Shown here: positions 8,778-15,912 of the stretch, piece by piece
How positions within the stretch are numbered: position 1 is the first letter of the stretch
Layout of the letters: each line of letters begins with the position of its first letter
Source: Clostridia bacterium
Lineage (GTDB): Bacteria > Bacillota > Clostridia > Oscillospirales > CAG-272
Length of the DNA stretch: 44,963 nt
Direction of reading: 5' to 3'
Assembly: GCA_017453245.1 (NCBI GenBank)
Contig: JAFTKM010000004.1
Span: 1-44,963, forward strand
Translations under genes and position numbers: made by a program
Notes under the pieces: model-generated
Database searches by the model: none
Told to the model about the DNA's origin: nothing
The model's input: only the letters and a program-made list of their open reading frames with translations

Positions 8778-8841
8778 GTATGTCGCATACGGGCGACTGT
8801 CACTTTGCGTGACCCATGATGTGCGGCACCGCCGCATTCAA

Positions 8842-8976
8842 TTAGTAGGTGAGCTTAGCTCTTCCCTTGGCGCGTCTTCTCTTAAGAACTTTTCTACCGT
8901 TAGCGGTTGCCATTCTCTTTCTGAAACCATGCTCTTTGTTTCTCTGTCTCTTCTTGGGCTGATAGGTTCTCTTCAT
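8842..8976 (-). CDS. rpmH: 50S ribosomal protein L34
   Basis: The 44-residue product starts [18 protein letters not shown] and ends GRAKLTY, a canonical L34 of standard length. The strong AAGGAGG site 8 bases upstream fixes the start; upstream in-frame sequence is leader. It is the first gene of the rpmH-rnpA-yidD-yidC-jag-mnmE operon. In many bacteria dnaA lies just upstream of rpmH; here hpt occupies that place in divergent orientation. Confidence 0.98.
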   Translation of the reverse strand: MKRTYQPKKRQRNKEHGFRKRMATANGRKVLKRRRAKGRAKLTY

Positions 8977-9042
8977 GACAAGCACCTCCTTCGTTGTTGA
9001 TTTAACATCTTTCTGGCGCGTATTCATATTAGCGCACGATAT

Positions 9043-9071
9043 ATTATAGCCGAAGAAATCCGAATTGTCAA
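9043..9071 (-). promoter_or_regulatory. Consensus promoter for the rpmH operon
   Basis: On the minus strand TTGACA (9071-9066), a 17-base spacer and TATAAT (9048-9043) form a perfect sigma-A-type promoter about 67 bases ahead of the rpmH start. This fits the need for high ribosomal-protein output. Confidence 0.9.
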
Positions 9072-9122
9072 GAGGATTTTTAAATATTTTCTTTATTAAG
9101 GGAATATTGTTTCCCAATCGAC

Positions 9123-9151
9123 TTGACAACGAGACCTCTTTCTGCTAAAAT
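9123..9151 (+). promoter_or_regulatory. Promoter for hpt
   Basis: TTGACA (9123-9128), 17 bases, TAAAAT (9146-9151), leaving a ~140-base leader before the hpt ATG. I see no recognised riboswitch in that leader (9152-9296) and no DnaA-box cluster in the 8977-9296 intergenic region. Confidence 0.75.
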
Positions 9152-9296
9152 ATCGGTATGATATTTATAATGCCGTAGTGTTTGTTTTTGAAGCTATTTT
9201 CCCGCCGAAGGGCGAGAGTGGGCATAAGTTTATATCACAGATTAGTTTATAAATCCTTAGATTTTTGATGCTTTTTTATGCTGAAAGGACTGTAAA

Positions 9297-9848
9297 ATGA
9301 ACAAGGACGTAGCTAAGATCCTCGTTTCCGAGGAGGAGATCGATCGCATTACCACAAGACTTGCTGAGGAGATCGACAGAGATTACGCGGGGGATGATAA
9401 GAGACTTATTCTCGTTTGCATTCTCAAGGGCTCGATCGTATTCATGGGCGATCTTATGAAGAAGGTCACCGTTCCCGTTGAGATCGACTGTATGAAGGTG
9501 TCCTCCTACGGCGCCGGTACGGTTACCACGGGTACCGTTAATATTCACCTTGACCTTATCCGCCCCGATCTTGACAAGTGCGATCTTCTGATAATTGAGG
9601 ATATCATAGATAGCGGCGTGACTCTTTCTTATCTTACCAAGTATCTTCTTGGCAAGGGAGCTAAGAGCGTGCGCACCTGCACTCTTCTTGACAAGCCCTC
9701 GCGCCGTAAGGTTGAGTTCGTGCCCGATTACTGCGGCACCGAGATTCCCGATGAGTTCGTTATCGGCTACGGTCTTGATTATGATGAGAGATACCGCGCT
9801 CTGCCTTACGTAGGCGTGCTTCGTCCTGAGGTTTACGGCGGAGAATAA
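9297..9848 (+). CDS. hpt: Hypoxanthine phosphoribosyltransferase
   Basis: This enzyme salvages hypoxanthine (and guanine) to IMP/GMP using PRPP, in the cytoplasm. The PRPP-binding signature is LLIIEDIIDSGVTL (about residues 96-109), followed by the conserved LLDKPSRR segment and GYGLDYDERYR near the C-terminus; the flexible loop region carries SSYGAGT. 183 residues is typical. GAAAGGAC precedes the ATG. The TAA stop shares its last base with the mtaB ATG, so the two are translationally coupled. Confidence 0.96.
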   Translation: MNKDVAKILVSEEEIDRITTRLAEEIDRDYAGDDKRLILVCILKGSIVFMGDLMKKVTVPVEIDCMKVSSYGAGTVTTGTVNIHLDLIRPDLDKCDLLIIEDIIDSGVTLSYLTKYLLGKGAKSVRTCTLLDKPSRRKVEFVPDYCGTEIPDEFVIGYGLDYDERYRALPYVGVLRPEVYGGE

Positions 9849-11149
9849 TGAGGAGCGTTGGCTTATATACCCTTGGCTGCAAGGTCTCGCAGTATGAGAC
9901 CGAGGCGATAGGCGAGGCGTTCGAGGCACGCGGCTTCACAGTCATGCCGTTTGATTCGGTCTGTGACGCCTACGTTATCAACACCTGCACAGTCACCGCA
10001 GAGAGCGACCGTAAGTCAAGACAGATAGTAAGACGCGCGATAGGGCGTAACCCCGAGGCTGTGGTTGCCGTTGTCGGCTGTTACAGTCAGCGCACACCCG
10101 AGGAGCTTCTCAAGATCGAGGGCGTGGACATCGTTCTCGGCACCGATAAGAAGCTTGAAGTGGTAGGGCGTGTGGAGTTTATGCTTGAAAACCGTGGAGA
10201 AAAGCCTTATTGTCGGGTGGAGAATCTCGATGAGGCGAGCTTTGAGCCTATGACTATAACAAAGGCTCCGAGGACCCGCGCTTATGTCAAGATAGAGGAC
10301 GGCTGTGAGTCGAGATGCACCTATTGCGCTATTTCGTTCGCGAGGGGCAGGGTGCGCTCAAAGCTTCCTGAGGACGTTATTCGCGAGGTCGAGGGACTTT
10401 ACGAGAGCGGCACAAAGGAGATCGTCCTTACGGGTATCGAGACCGGCTCTTACGGCCGTGACTTCGACTTTGATTACGGTCTTGGCGACCTTATCCTTGA
10501 GCTTGACAGACGTCATAGCTGTGAGAGAATAAGACTCGGGTCGCTTGCTCCCGAGCTTATCGACAAGAGCTTCGTTGACAAGGTGAAGGGGGCAAAAATA
10601 CTTGCTCCGCATTTCCATCTGTCGATTCAGAGCGGCTCGGATAACGTGCTTCGGGGTATGAAAAGAAGATATTCAAGGGCTATGGCTCTTGAGAATATAA
10701 GATATATCAAGGAAAATATACCTGCCGCGCAGTTTACGACCGACCTTATGGTTGGATTCCCCGGTGAGACGGAGGAGGACTTCCTTGAAACCGTCAGCTT
10801 TGCTTGGGAGGTTGGCTTTATCGACGCTCACGTCTTTGCCTACTCAAAGCGCAAGGGGACACCCGCGGCGAGCTATGACGGACAGATAGACGAGAGCGAG
10901 AAGAAGAGCCGCTCGACAAGACTTATCGCGGCAAAAAACGAGGTCAGGGACTCGGTCCTTGACGGAATAGTCAAGACCAGCAAGCCTCTTTCCGTCGTGC
11001 TCGAGACCTATGACGAAGGATACTATAACGCTCACTCCGACTCCTTCGTGGAGATAAGAGTTGAGGCGCCCGACGGCCTTCAGGGTGAGATCGTCGAGGT
11101 TATACCTCTGTCACACAATGACGGGGTTATCCTCGGAAAACTCAAATAA
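9848..11149 (+). CDS. mtaB: tRNA t6A37 methylthiotransferase MtaB
   Basis: A radical-SAM methylthiotransferase that converts t6A37 to ms2t6A37 in ANN-decoding tRNAs. The N-terminal UPF0004 domain supplies three cluster cysteines ([20 protein letters not shown]). The radical-SAM motif is CESRCTYC (CxxxCxxC) near residue 155. A degenerate TRAM-like domain ends the protein after about residue 370. 433 residues matches MtaB rather than MiaB or RimO, and the start [13 protein letters not shown] is typical of MtaB. It overlaps hpt by one base. Confidence 0.93.
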   Translation: MRSVGLYTLGCKVSQYETEAIGEAFEARGFTVMPFDSVCDAYVINTCTVTAESDRKSRQIVRRAIGRNPEAVVAVVGCYSQRTPEELLKIEGVDIVLGTDKKLEVVGRVEFMLENRGEKPYCRVENLDEASFEPMTITKAPRTRAYVKIEDGCESRCTYCAISFARGRVRSKLPEDVIREVEGLYESGTKEIVLTGIETGSYGRDFDFDYGLGDLILELDRRHSCERIRLGSLAPELIDKSFVDKVKGAKILAPHFHLSIQSGSDNVLRGMKRRYSRAMALENIRYIKENIPAAQFTTDLMVGFPGETEEDFLETVSFAWEVGFIDAHVFAYSKRKGTPAASYDGQIDESEKKSRSTRLIAAKNEVRDSVLDGIVKTSKPLSVVLETYDEGYYNAHSDSFVEIRVEAPDGLQGEIVEVIPLSHNDGVILGKLK

Positions 11150-11183
11150 TGTTAATTATAATTTACAAAATGGAGATATTACA

Positions 11184-12575
11184 ATGGAAAACAGCAAAAA
11201 GACAATGGACAAAATAGTTGCGCTTTGCAAGACGCGCGGCTTTATTTTCCCCGGCAGTGAGATATACGGCGGCCTTGCTAACTCCTGGGACTACGGTCCT
11301 CTCGGCGTTGAGTTCAAGAACAACGTAAAGAAGGCTTGGTGGCAGAAGTTCGTTCAGGAGTCCAGATACAACGTGGGCCTTGACTCTGCTATCATTATGA
11401 ACCCTCAGGCTTGGGTTGCATCAGGTCACGTTGGCGGCTTCTCTGATCCTCTTATGGACTGTAAGGGCTGTAAGGCCCGTCACAGAGCGGACAAACTCAT
11501 CGAGGACTACGCATTTGCAAACGGCCTTAACGATAACCCCGCTTCCTGGAGCTTCGAGGAGATGGCTGCATACATCAAGGAGAAGGGCATCGTGTGTCCT
11601 CTCTGCGGCGGTAACGACTTCGCAGACATCAAGAAGTTCAATCTTATGTTCAAGACCTTTATCGGTGTTACCGAGGATTCGACCAACACCGTTTACCTTC
11701 GTCCCGAGACCGCGCAGGGTATCTTTGTTAACTTCTCCGGCGTTCAGCGTTCTACGAGAAGAAAGCTTCCCTTCGGCGTAGCACAGATCGGTAAGTCCTT
11801 CAGAAACGAGATCACCCCCGGTAACTTCACCTTCCGTACCCGTGAGTTTGAGCAGATGGAGCTTGAGTTCTTCTGCAAGCCCGGCACCGACCTTGAGTGG
11901 TTCAAGTATTGGAAGGACTTCTGCCACAAGTGGCTCCTCGACCTTGGTATGAGAGAGGAGAACTTAAGACTCCGCGACCACGATGCAGAGGAGCTTTGCT
12001 TCTACTCCGAGGCGACCACCGACTTTGAGTTCCTCTTCCCGTTCGGTTGGGGTGAACTCTGGGGCATCGCAGACAGAACCGACTACGACCTCGGTCAGCA
12101 TCAGGAGCACTCCGGCAAGGATATGACCTACTTCGATCCCGAGACCAATGAGCACTACATCCCCTACGTTGTAGAGCCCTCCCTCGGTGCGGACAGAGTT
12201 GCGCTTGCTTTCCTTGTTGACGCATACGATGAGGAGACTATCGGTGAGGGTGACGTAAGAGTTGTTCTTCACCTTCATCCCGCTCTTGCTCCCGTTAAGG
12301 CAGCTATTCTTCCTCTTTCCAAGAAGCTCTCCGAGAAGGCTCTTGAGCTTTATGACGAGCTCGCAAAGTACTTCCCCTGCGACTTTGACGAGACCGGCTC
12401 TATCGGTAAGAGATATCGCCGTGAGGACGAGATCGGTACTCCCTTCTGCATCACCTATGACTTCGACACCGAGAATGACGGCTGTGTAACCGTACGTGAC
12501 AGAGACACTATGGAGCAGGTTCGTATCCCCATGTCCGAGGTTAAGGACTACATTCAGGAAAAGCTTAGATTCTGA
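11184..12575 (+). CDS. glyS: Glycine--tRNA ligase, dimeric type
   Basis: A class II aminoacyl-tRNA synthetase of the homodimeric alpha2 type used by most Gram-positives. Seen are [11 protein letters not shown] near the start, a zinc-like CKGC...CPLC pair, motif 2 ([25 protein letters not shown], read around FRNE and FRTREF) and motif 3 ([14 protein letters not shown]), then an anticodon-binding domain. The ATG at 11184 follows TGGAGA and gives the normal 463-residue length; upstream in-frame starts lie inside mtaB. A terminator follows. Confidence 0.96.
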   Translation: MENSKKTMDKIVALCKTRGFIFPGSEIYGGLANSWDYGPLGVEFKNNVKKAWWQKFVQESRYNVGLDSAIIMNPQAWVASGHVGGFSDPLMDCKGCKARHRADKLIEDYAFANGLNDNPASWSFEEMAAYIKEKGIVCPLCGGNDFADIKKFNLMFKTFIGVTEDSTNTVYLRPETAQGIFVNFSGVQRSTRRKLPFGVAQIGKSFRNEITPGNFTFRTREFEQMELEFFCKPGTDLEWFKYWKDFCHKWLLDLGMREENLRLRDHDAEELCFYSEATTDFEFLFPFGWGELWGIADRTDYDLGQHQEHSGKDMTYFDPETNEHYIPYVVEPSLGADRVALAFLVDAYDEETIGEGDVRVVLHLHPALAPVKAAILPLSKKLSEKALELYDELAKYFPCDFDETGSIGKRYRREDEIGTPFCITYDFDTENDGCVTVRDRDTMEQVRIPMSEVKDYIQEKLRF

Positions 12576-12587
12576 TCCAAATAAAAC

Positions 12588-12618
12588 GGAGCTGTCGCTA
12601 TTTTCGGCAGCTCCTTTG
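12588..12618 (+). terminator. Terminator between glyS and luxS
   Basis: GGAGCTGTCG (12588-12597) pairs with CGGCAGCTCC (12605-12614), ten pairs with one G-U, followed by TTTG. It may partly insulate luxS from glyS; no separate luxS promoter was clear. Confidence 0.65.
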
Positions 12619-12633
12619 AATAGAGGAGAAAGT

Positions 12634-13107
12634 ATGGATAATTTAACACGCATAGCCTCCTTTTCGGTAAATCACGACTATATTACCGAGGGTATATACG
12701 TCTCCCGCATAGACGGTGATATAACAACCTATGACCTTCGCACAAGAGTCCCCAATAACCGTGATAACGACTATATGTCAAACCTTACGATGCACTCGCT
12801 TGAGCATCTTTTTGCCACCTACGTCAGAAACAGCGAGATAGGCGGCCGCGTGATATACTTCGGCCCTATGGGCTGTCAGACCGGCTTCTATCTTCTTGTA
12901 AGAAATTCGGATAACGACGAAACACTCGCGGTTGTAAAGAGTGTGCTGGGGAAGATAATCTCCCACGAGGGAGATGTGCCCGGCGCAAAGAGGGAAGAGT
13001 GCGGCAACTACAAGAATCTCGACCTTGAGTCAGCCAAGACAGAGGCGAAGAGATACCTCGTAGTCCTCCGCTCGAGAGATTGGGACTTCAGATATCCGGA
13101 GGCGTAA
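12634..13107 (+). CDS. luxS: S-ribosylhomocysteine lyase LuxS
   Basis: LuxS cleaves S-ribosylhomocysteine to homocysteine and DPD, the precursor of autoinducer-2. The metal-site motif HSLEH gives H54, E57 and H58. A cysteine in MGCQTG (C81) corresponds to the active-site cysteine, and C123 (REECGNY) to the third metal ligand. 157 residues is the family length. TAGAGGAG precedes the ATG. It sits 2 bases before mtnN, which makes its substrate. Confidence 0.97.
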   Translation: MDNLTRIASFSVNHDYITEGIYVSRIDGDITTYDLRTRVPNNRDNDYMSNLTMHSLEHLFATYVRNSEIGGRVIYFGPMGCQTGFYLLVRNSDNDETLAVVKSVLGKIISHEGDVPGAKREECGNYKNLDLESAKTEAKRYLVVLRSRDWDFRYPEA

Positions 13108-13109
13108 AT

Positions 13110-13811
13110 ATGGAATTTAAGGCAGATATAGGAATAATCGGCGCGCTCGAGGACGAGGTGCGCGAGATAATCTCAAGACTTGATAACAAAACGACCGAAA
13201 AGGTCGGATCCATAGAGTTCAATCTCGGCGAGCTCTTTGGCAAGAAGATTGTTATCGCAAGGTGCGGTGTCGGCAAGGTCTTTGCCGCTATATGCGCCGA
13301 GGCAATGATCATCAAGTATTCGCCCGCCCTTATCGTAAACTCGGGTGTCGGCGGCGCTCTTGATAAGACGCTTCGTCCGTGTGATATCGTCTTTGCCGAT
13401 AAGCTTGTCCAGCACGATATGGACACCTCGCCTATCGGTGACCCAGTCGGTCTTATCTCGGGTATCAACCGCATCTATTTTGAGACCGATGAGAGAGCGA
13501 GAAGGGTCCTTGTTGAAGCGGCCGCAGAGCTTGGAGTAAACTACCTTGTTGGCACGGTTGCCACGGGTGATAAGTTCATCTCGGCTAAGGAGGATAAGGA
13601 TAGAATCACCTCACTCTTTGCCGCATCTGCGTGCGAGATGGAGGGCGGCGCTATCGCTCATACCGCCTTTGTCAACGGCACTCCCTTTATGGTGGTAAGA
13701 GCCATCTCCGACTCGGCAGATGGGGATGCGTGTATGGATTATCCCACGTTTTTACCTATCGCGACTAAGACCTCTACCGCTTTAACACTTGCTCTTATTG
13801 AGAAATATTAA
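13110..13811 (+). CDS. mtnN: 5'-methylthioadenosine/S-adenosylhomocysteine nucleosidase
   Basis: MtnN (Pfs) removes adenine from S-adenosylhomocysteine and methylthioadenosine. The N-terminus IGIIGALEDEV carries the conserved glutamate, a central GVGGAL glycine loop binds the ribose, and SDSADGDA near residue 200 includes the catalytic aspartate. 233 residues is normal. Together with luxS it performs the two steps from SAH to homocysteine plus DPD. GGAGG inside the end of luxS is the ribosome site, and a strong terminator follows. Confidence 0.96.
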   Translation: MEFKADIGIIGALEDEVREIISRLDNKTTEKVGSIEFNLGELFGKKIVIARCGVGKVFAAICAEAMIIKYSPALIVNSGVGGALDKTLRPCDIVFADKLVQHDMDTSPIGDPVGLISGINRIYFETDERARRVLVEAAAELGVNYLVGTVATGDKFISAKEDKDRITSLFAASACEMEGGAIAHTAFVNGTPFMVVRAISDSADGDACMDYPTFLPIATKTSTALTLALIEKY

Positions 13812-13832
13812 AACTAAAGTTTACATATATGC

Positions 13833-13880
13833 GGTAAAAGGCAGGATTTGTTTTAAATGTCCTGCCTTTTACCTTTATAA
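13833..13880 (+). terminator. Strong terminator after mtnN
   Basis: A 14-bp perfect stem, GGTAAAAGGCAGGA (13833-13846) with TCCTGCCTTTTACC (13860-13873), then TTTATAATTT. Confidence 0.9.
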
Positions 13881-13949
13881 TTTGATAATCAAAAAGCACT
13901 AGCATCTGCGCGATTCTACGCACCAGAGAGAAATTCTACGAAATAACAC

Positions 13950-13978
13950 TTGCCAAAACGCATGTGTTTTGTTATCAT
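13950..13978 (+). promoter_or_regulatory. Promoter with internal palindrome for the XRE gene
   Basis: TTGCCA (13950-13955), 17 bases, TATCAT (13973-13978). The spacer contains the near-perfect 16-base palindrome AAAACGCATGTGTTTT (13955-13970, one mismatched pair), well placed to be the operator of the regulator it drives. Confidence 0.6.
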
Positions 13979-13999
13979 ATATATGAAAGGGGTGATCCT

Positions 14000-14569
14000 A
14001 TGTATATTGGTGAAAAGATCGCAGAGCTCCGCAAGCAAAATAAAATGACTCAAAGAGAGCTTGCCGAAAGATTGAACGTATCCGACAAGGTTATCTCAAA
14101 GTGGGAGACGGGCAAGAGCCTTCCCGACGTCGAGACTATGATGCGTCTGTCAAAGGTGCTTGGTGTATCCATATCCGAGCTTTATGAGTCTGTTGAAAAG
14201 GACGATACGCGCAAAATCGAGGCGTATAGCGAGGAACGTGTATGGCAGTATAAAAAGTACAGTATAGTAGCATCCTTTTTAGTAGCTCTGGCACCGATCA
14301 TATTCTTTATGGTGGAGTTTGCATGGACGAATAATTCCGATATTGGGGATGTATTTATGTTCTTTCTTACTATGGTATCGATTGCTCTATTTGTTATGGG
14401 GCTTTTGTTCCAGATAACTCAGTATGTCAGACTCTATAGCTTTAGCAAAACGAAATTTTATCAGTCAGAATATAAAAGAACCTTGAGGAAATACGGATTA
14501 ATATTCCTTGCAAGCTTTCTTCCTCTTATCACTCTGATTCTTCTCGTTGTATTTGTTCAGCTTTCGTAG
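14000..14569 (+). CDS. XRE-family regulator with C-terminal membrane domain
   Basis: Residues 4-58 form an HTH_3 DNA-binding domain (IAELRKQNKMTQRELAERL, then VSDKVISKWETGKSLPD). Three hydrophobic segments follow at about 85-105, 112-137 and 162-188, so the regulator is likely tethered to the membrane and may sense an envelope or ligand signal. The signal is unknown. ATG at 14000 is preferred because AAGGGGTG lies just before it. It is monocistronic between its own promoter and a terminator. Autoregulation through the spacer palindrome is inferred. Confidence 0.85.
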   Translation: MYIGEKIAELRKQNKMTQRELAERLNVSDKVISKWETGKSLPDVETMMRLSKVLGVSISELYESVEKDDTRKIEAYSEERVWQYKKYSIVASFLVALAPIIFFMVEFAWTNNSDIGDVFMFFLTMVSIALFVMGLLFQITQYVRLYSFSKTKFYQSEYKRTLRKYGLIFLASFLPLITLILLVVFVQLS

Positions 14570-14575
14570 AATAAA

Positions 14576-14612
14576 AACTCCAAGGCATGGATTGATGTCC
14601 TTGGAGTTTTTT
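14576..14612. terminator. Shared terminator between convergent genes
   Basis: AACTCCAAGG (14576-14585) pairs with CCTTGGAGTT (14599-14608), followed by TTTT; the mirrored A-run would also serve the esterase gene on the minus strand. Confidence 0.88.
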
Positions 14613-14632
14613 ATATGTTAGATTTGTTGATA

Positions 14633-15727
14633 TTATTTGAATTTGCTATCCAGGAATTTTATATACGCCGCCCAGTCGTCGCGCGAGAGGCAGTGCTTAC
14701 CGGTGCGGTAGTGGTAGAGGATATTTCCCTCACCGAGAAATGCGTCGGGGGAGGGCATACCGTCGGGTGCGACAAGCCCTTTTTCACCGAGAAGCTCCCA
14801 AGCCGCCGAGGCGTGGCAGGTGGTGAGAAATTCGGATTTTGGGTCTGCGCCCTTGTCAAGCTCAGCAGAGCCGACGAGCAGGTATCTCGGAGCAATCAGG
14901 GAGAGCAGGAAGCTCTGGTCATACGGCTTTTCGTCCTCACTGTCCTTGAAGCTTGTGAAGGTGGGGCAGAACCAATCGTACGAGCCGAGTCTGATAAAGT
15001 CGGTGATTCTTTCACCCTCTCCGTGCTTTGAGGATGACGCGCCGCCATACCCCGAGTTATTGGATATTACAGCGGCAAATCTTTCGTCCTGAGCGCCGCA
15101 CCAAAGGGCGGTTTTACCAAGGCGCGAGTGACCTATAAGAGCCACCTTTTCGGTATCAAGATCGTCTCTCTCGGCTATGAGGTAGTCCATAATGCGGCTT
15201 GTACCCCACGCCCACATACCAATCTTGCCCCACTCGTCCTTCTCGCGCTCCTTCGTTACACCGAAGTGCGCGGCAATACCGCCCGAGAAATCGCCGTAGT
15301 GATTGTCATTCACCATATCGCGGTAATCCACAACAACGAGAGCGTAGCCTGCGTCGATGATCTCCTCGACGGGGATATACCAATGCGGAGCGAGGGAGAA
15401 GCCGATATGAAGAAATACGGGCGGACGTTCTACCGACAGGGGCGTGAAAATCTGTATAGGAAAGCTACCTTCGCCGTGGACGGTTTTGTAGACGAGAGTC
15501 AATCTTTCGTGCCTTGCTTTTCCGGCACAGTCATACCTCTCGGTATGAATATCGGTGGCCTTTACCTCCGCCTTGACGTCGGGTGTCTTACCGTATGAAT
15601 ACTCCTCGAGAAGAGCGAGCATCTCACCGCGTCTCTTTCCCCAGCTCTCTCTTGTTACGGGTGTACCGTCGTTCATTTTCAGTGTGGGGAGATAGTCTTT
15701 TTGGATTAATTCTTCTTTAATACTCAT
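14633..15727 (-). CDS. CE15-like glucuronoyl esterase / alpha-beta hydrolase
   Basis: An alpha/beta hydrolase resembling bacterial carbohydrate esterase family 15, which cleaves ester bonds between lignin and glucuronoxylan. The nucleophile motif is GHSRLGKTALW, followed by FAAVISNNSGYGGA, then DWFCP, DQSFLLSLIAPR, and a late histidine in GKHCLSRDDW as the likely catalytic base. No signal peptide is visible, which is unusual for CE15 and suggests a cytoplasmic substrate. The start is taken at MSIKEE (15727); an in-frame ATG at 15760 is possible and neither has a clear ribosome site. The family is a motif-level call. Confidence 0.75.
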   Translation of the reverse strand: MSIKEELIQKDYLPTLKMNDGTPVTRESWGKRRGEMLALLEEYSYGKTPDVKAEVKATDIHTERYDCAGKARHERLTLVYKTVHGEGSFPIQIFTPLSVERPPVFLHIGFSLAPHWYIPVEEIIDAGYALVVVDYRDMVNDNHYGDFSGGIAAHFGVTKEREKDEWGKIGMWAWGTSRIMDYLIAERDDLDTEKVALIGHSRLGKTALWCGAQDERFAAVISNNSGYGGASSSKHGEGERITDFIRLGSYDWFCPTFTSFKDSEDEKPYDQSFLLSLIAPRYLLVGSAELDKGADPKSEFLTTCHASAAWELLGEKGLVAPDGMPSPDAFLGEGNILYHYRTGKHCLSRDDWAAYIKFLDSKFK

Positions 15728-15761
15728 ATTACATGCATTTTTGTAAACTGATATTAGCATA

Positions 15762-15912
15762 AATGGTCGATATGGAACTCGTATGGCGAGTTCTCGATAT
15801 ATTCGTGTTTGAAAACGCGAATTCGATATAGAGCTTGCGAGGCAAGCTCTCGATATGTTATAAATGCCGTTGCATTTATAACAATGGTCGGCAGCTCTGC
15901 CGAGTTGCCGAT
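15762..15912. repeat. Tandem array of unrelated palindromes with TCGATAT linkers
   Basis: Four copies of TCGATAT start at 15767, 15794, 15823 and 15850 (spacing 27, 29 and 27). Each is followed by a different near-perfect hairpin: GAACTCG/CGAGTTC (15775-15793), ATTCGTGTT/AACGCGAAT (15801-15822), GAGCTTGC/GCAAGCTC (15831-15849) and GTTATAAATGC/GCATTTATAAC (15857-15882). A fifth hairpin, TCGGCA...TGCCGA (15888-15911), abuts the helicase stop codon. The octamer AATGGTCG flanks the array at 15762 and 15883. The stems share no sequence; only the linker and the fold are constant. Confidence 0.85.

Noticed and set aside
8977-9296. Chromosomal origin beside rpmH
   Set aside because: No dnaA gene and no cluster of TTATCCACA-like boxes or AT-rich unwinding repeats was found; two ordinary promoters explain the region.
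15762-15912. CRISPR array
   Set aside because: The repeated unit is only 7 bases and the intervening parts are palindromes, not unique unstructured spacers; no cas genes are near.
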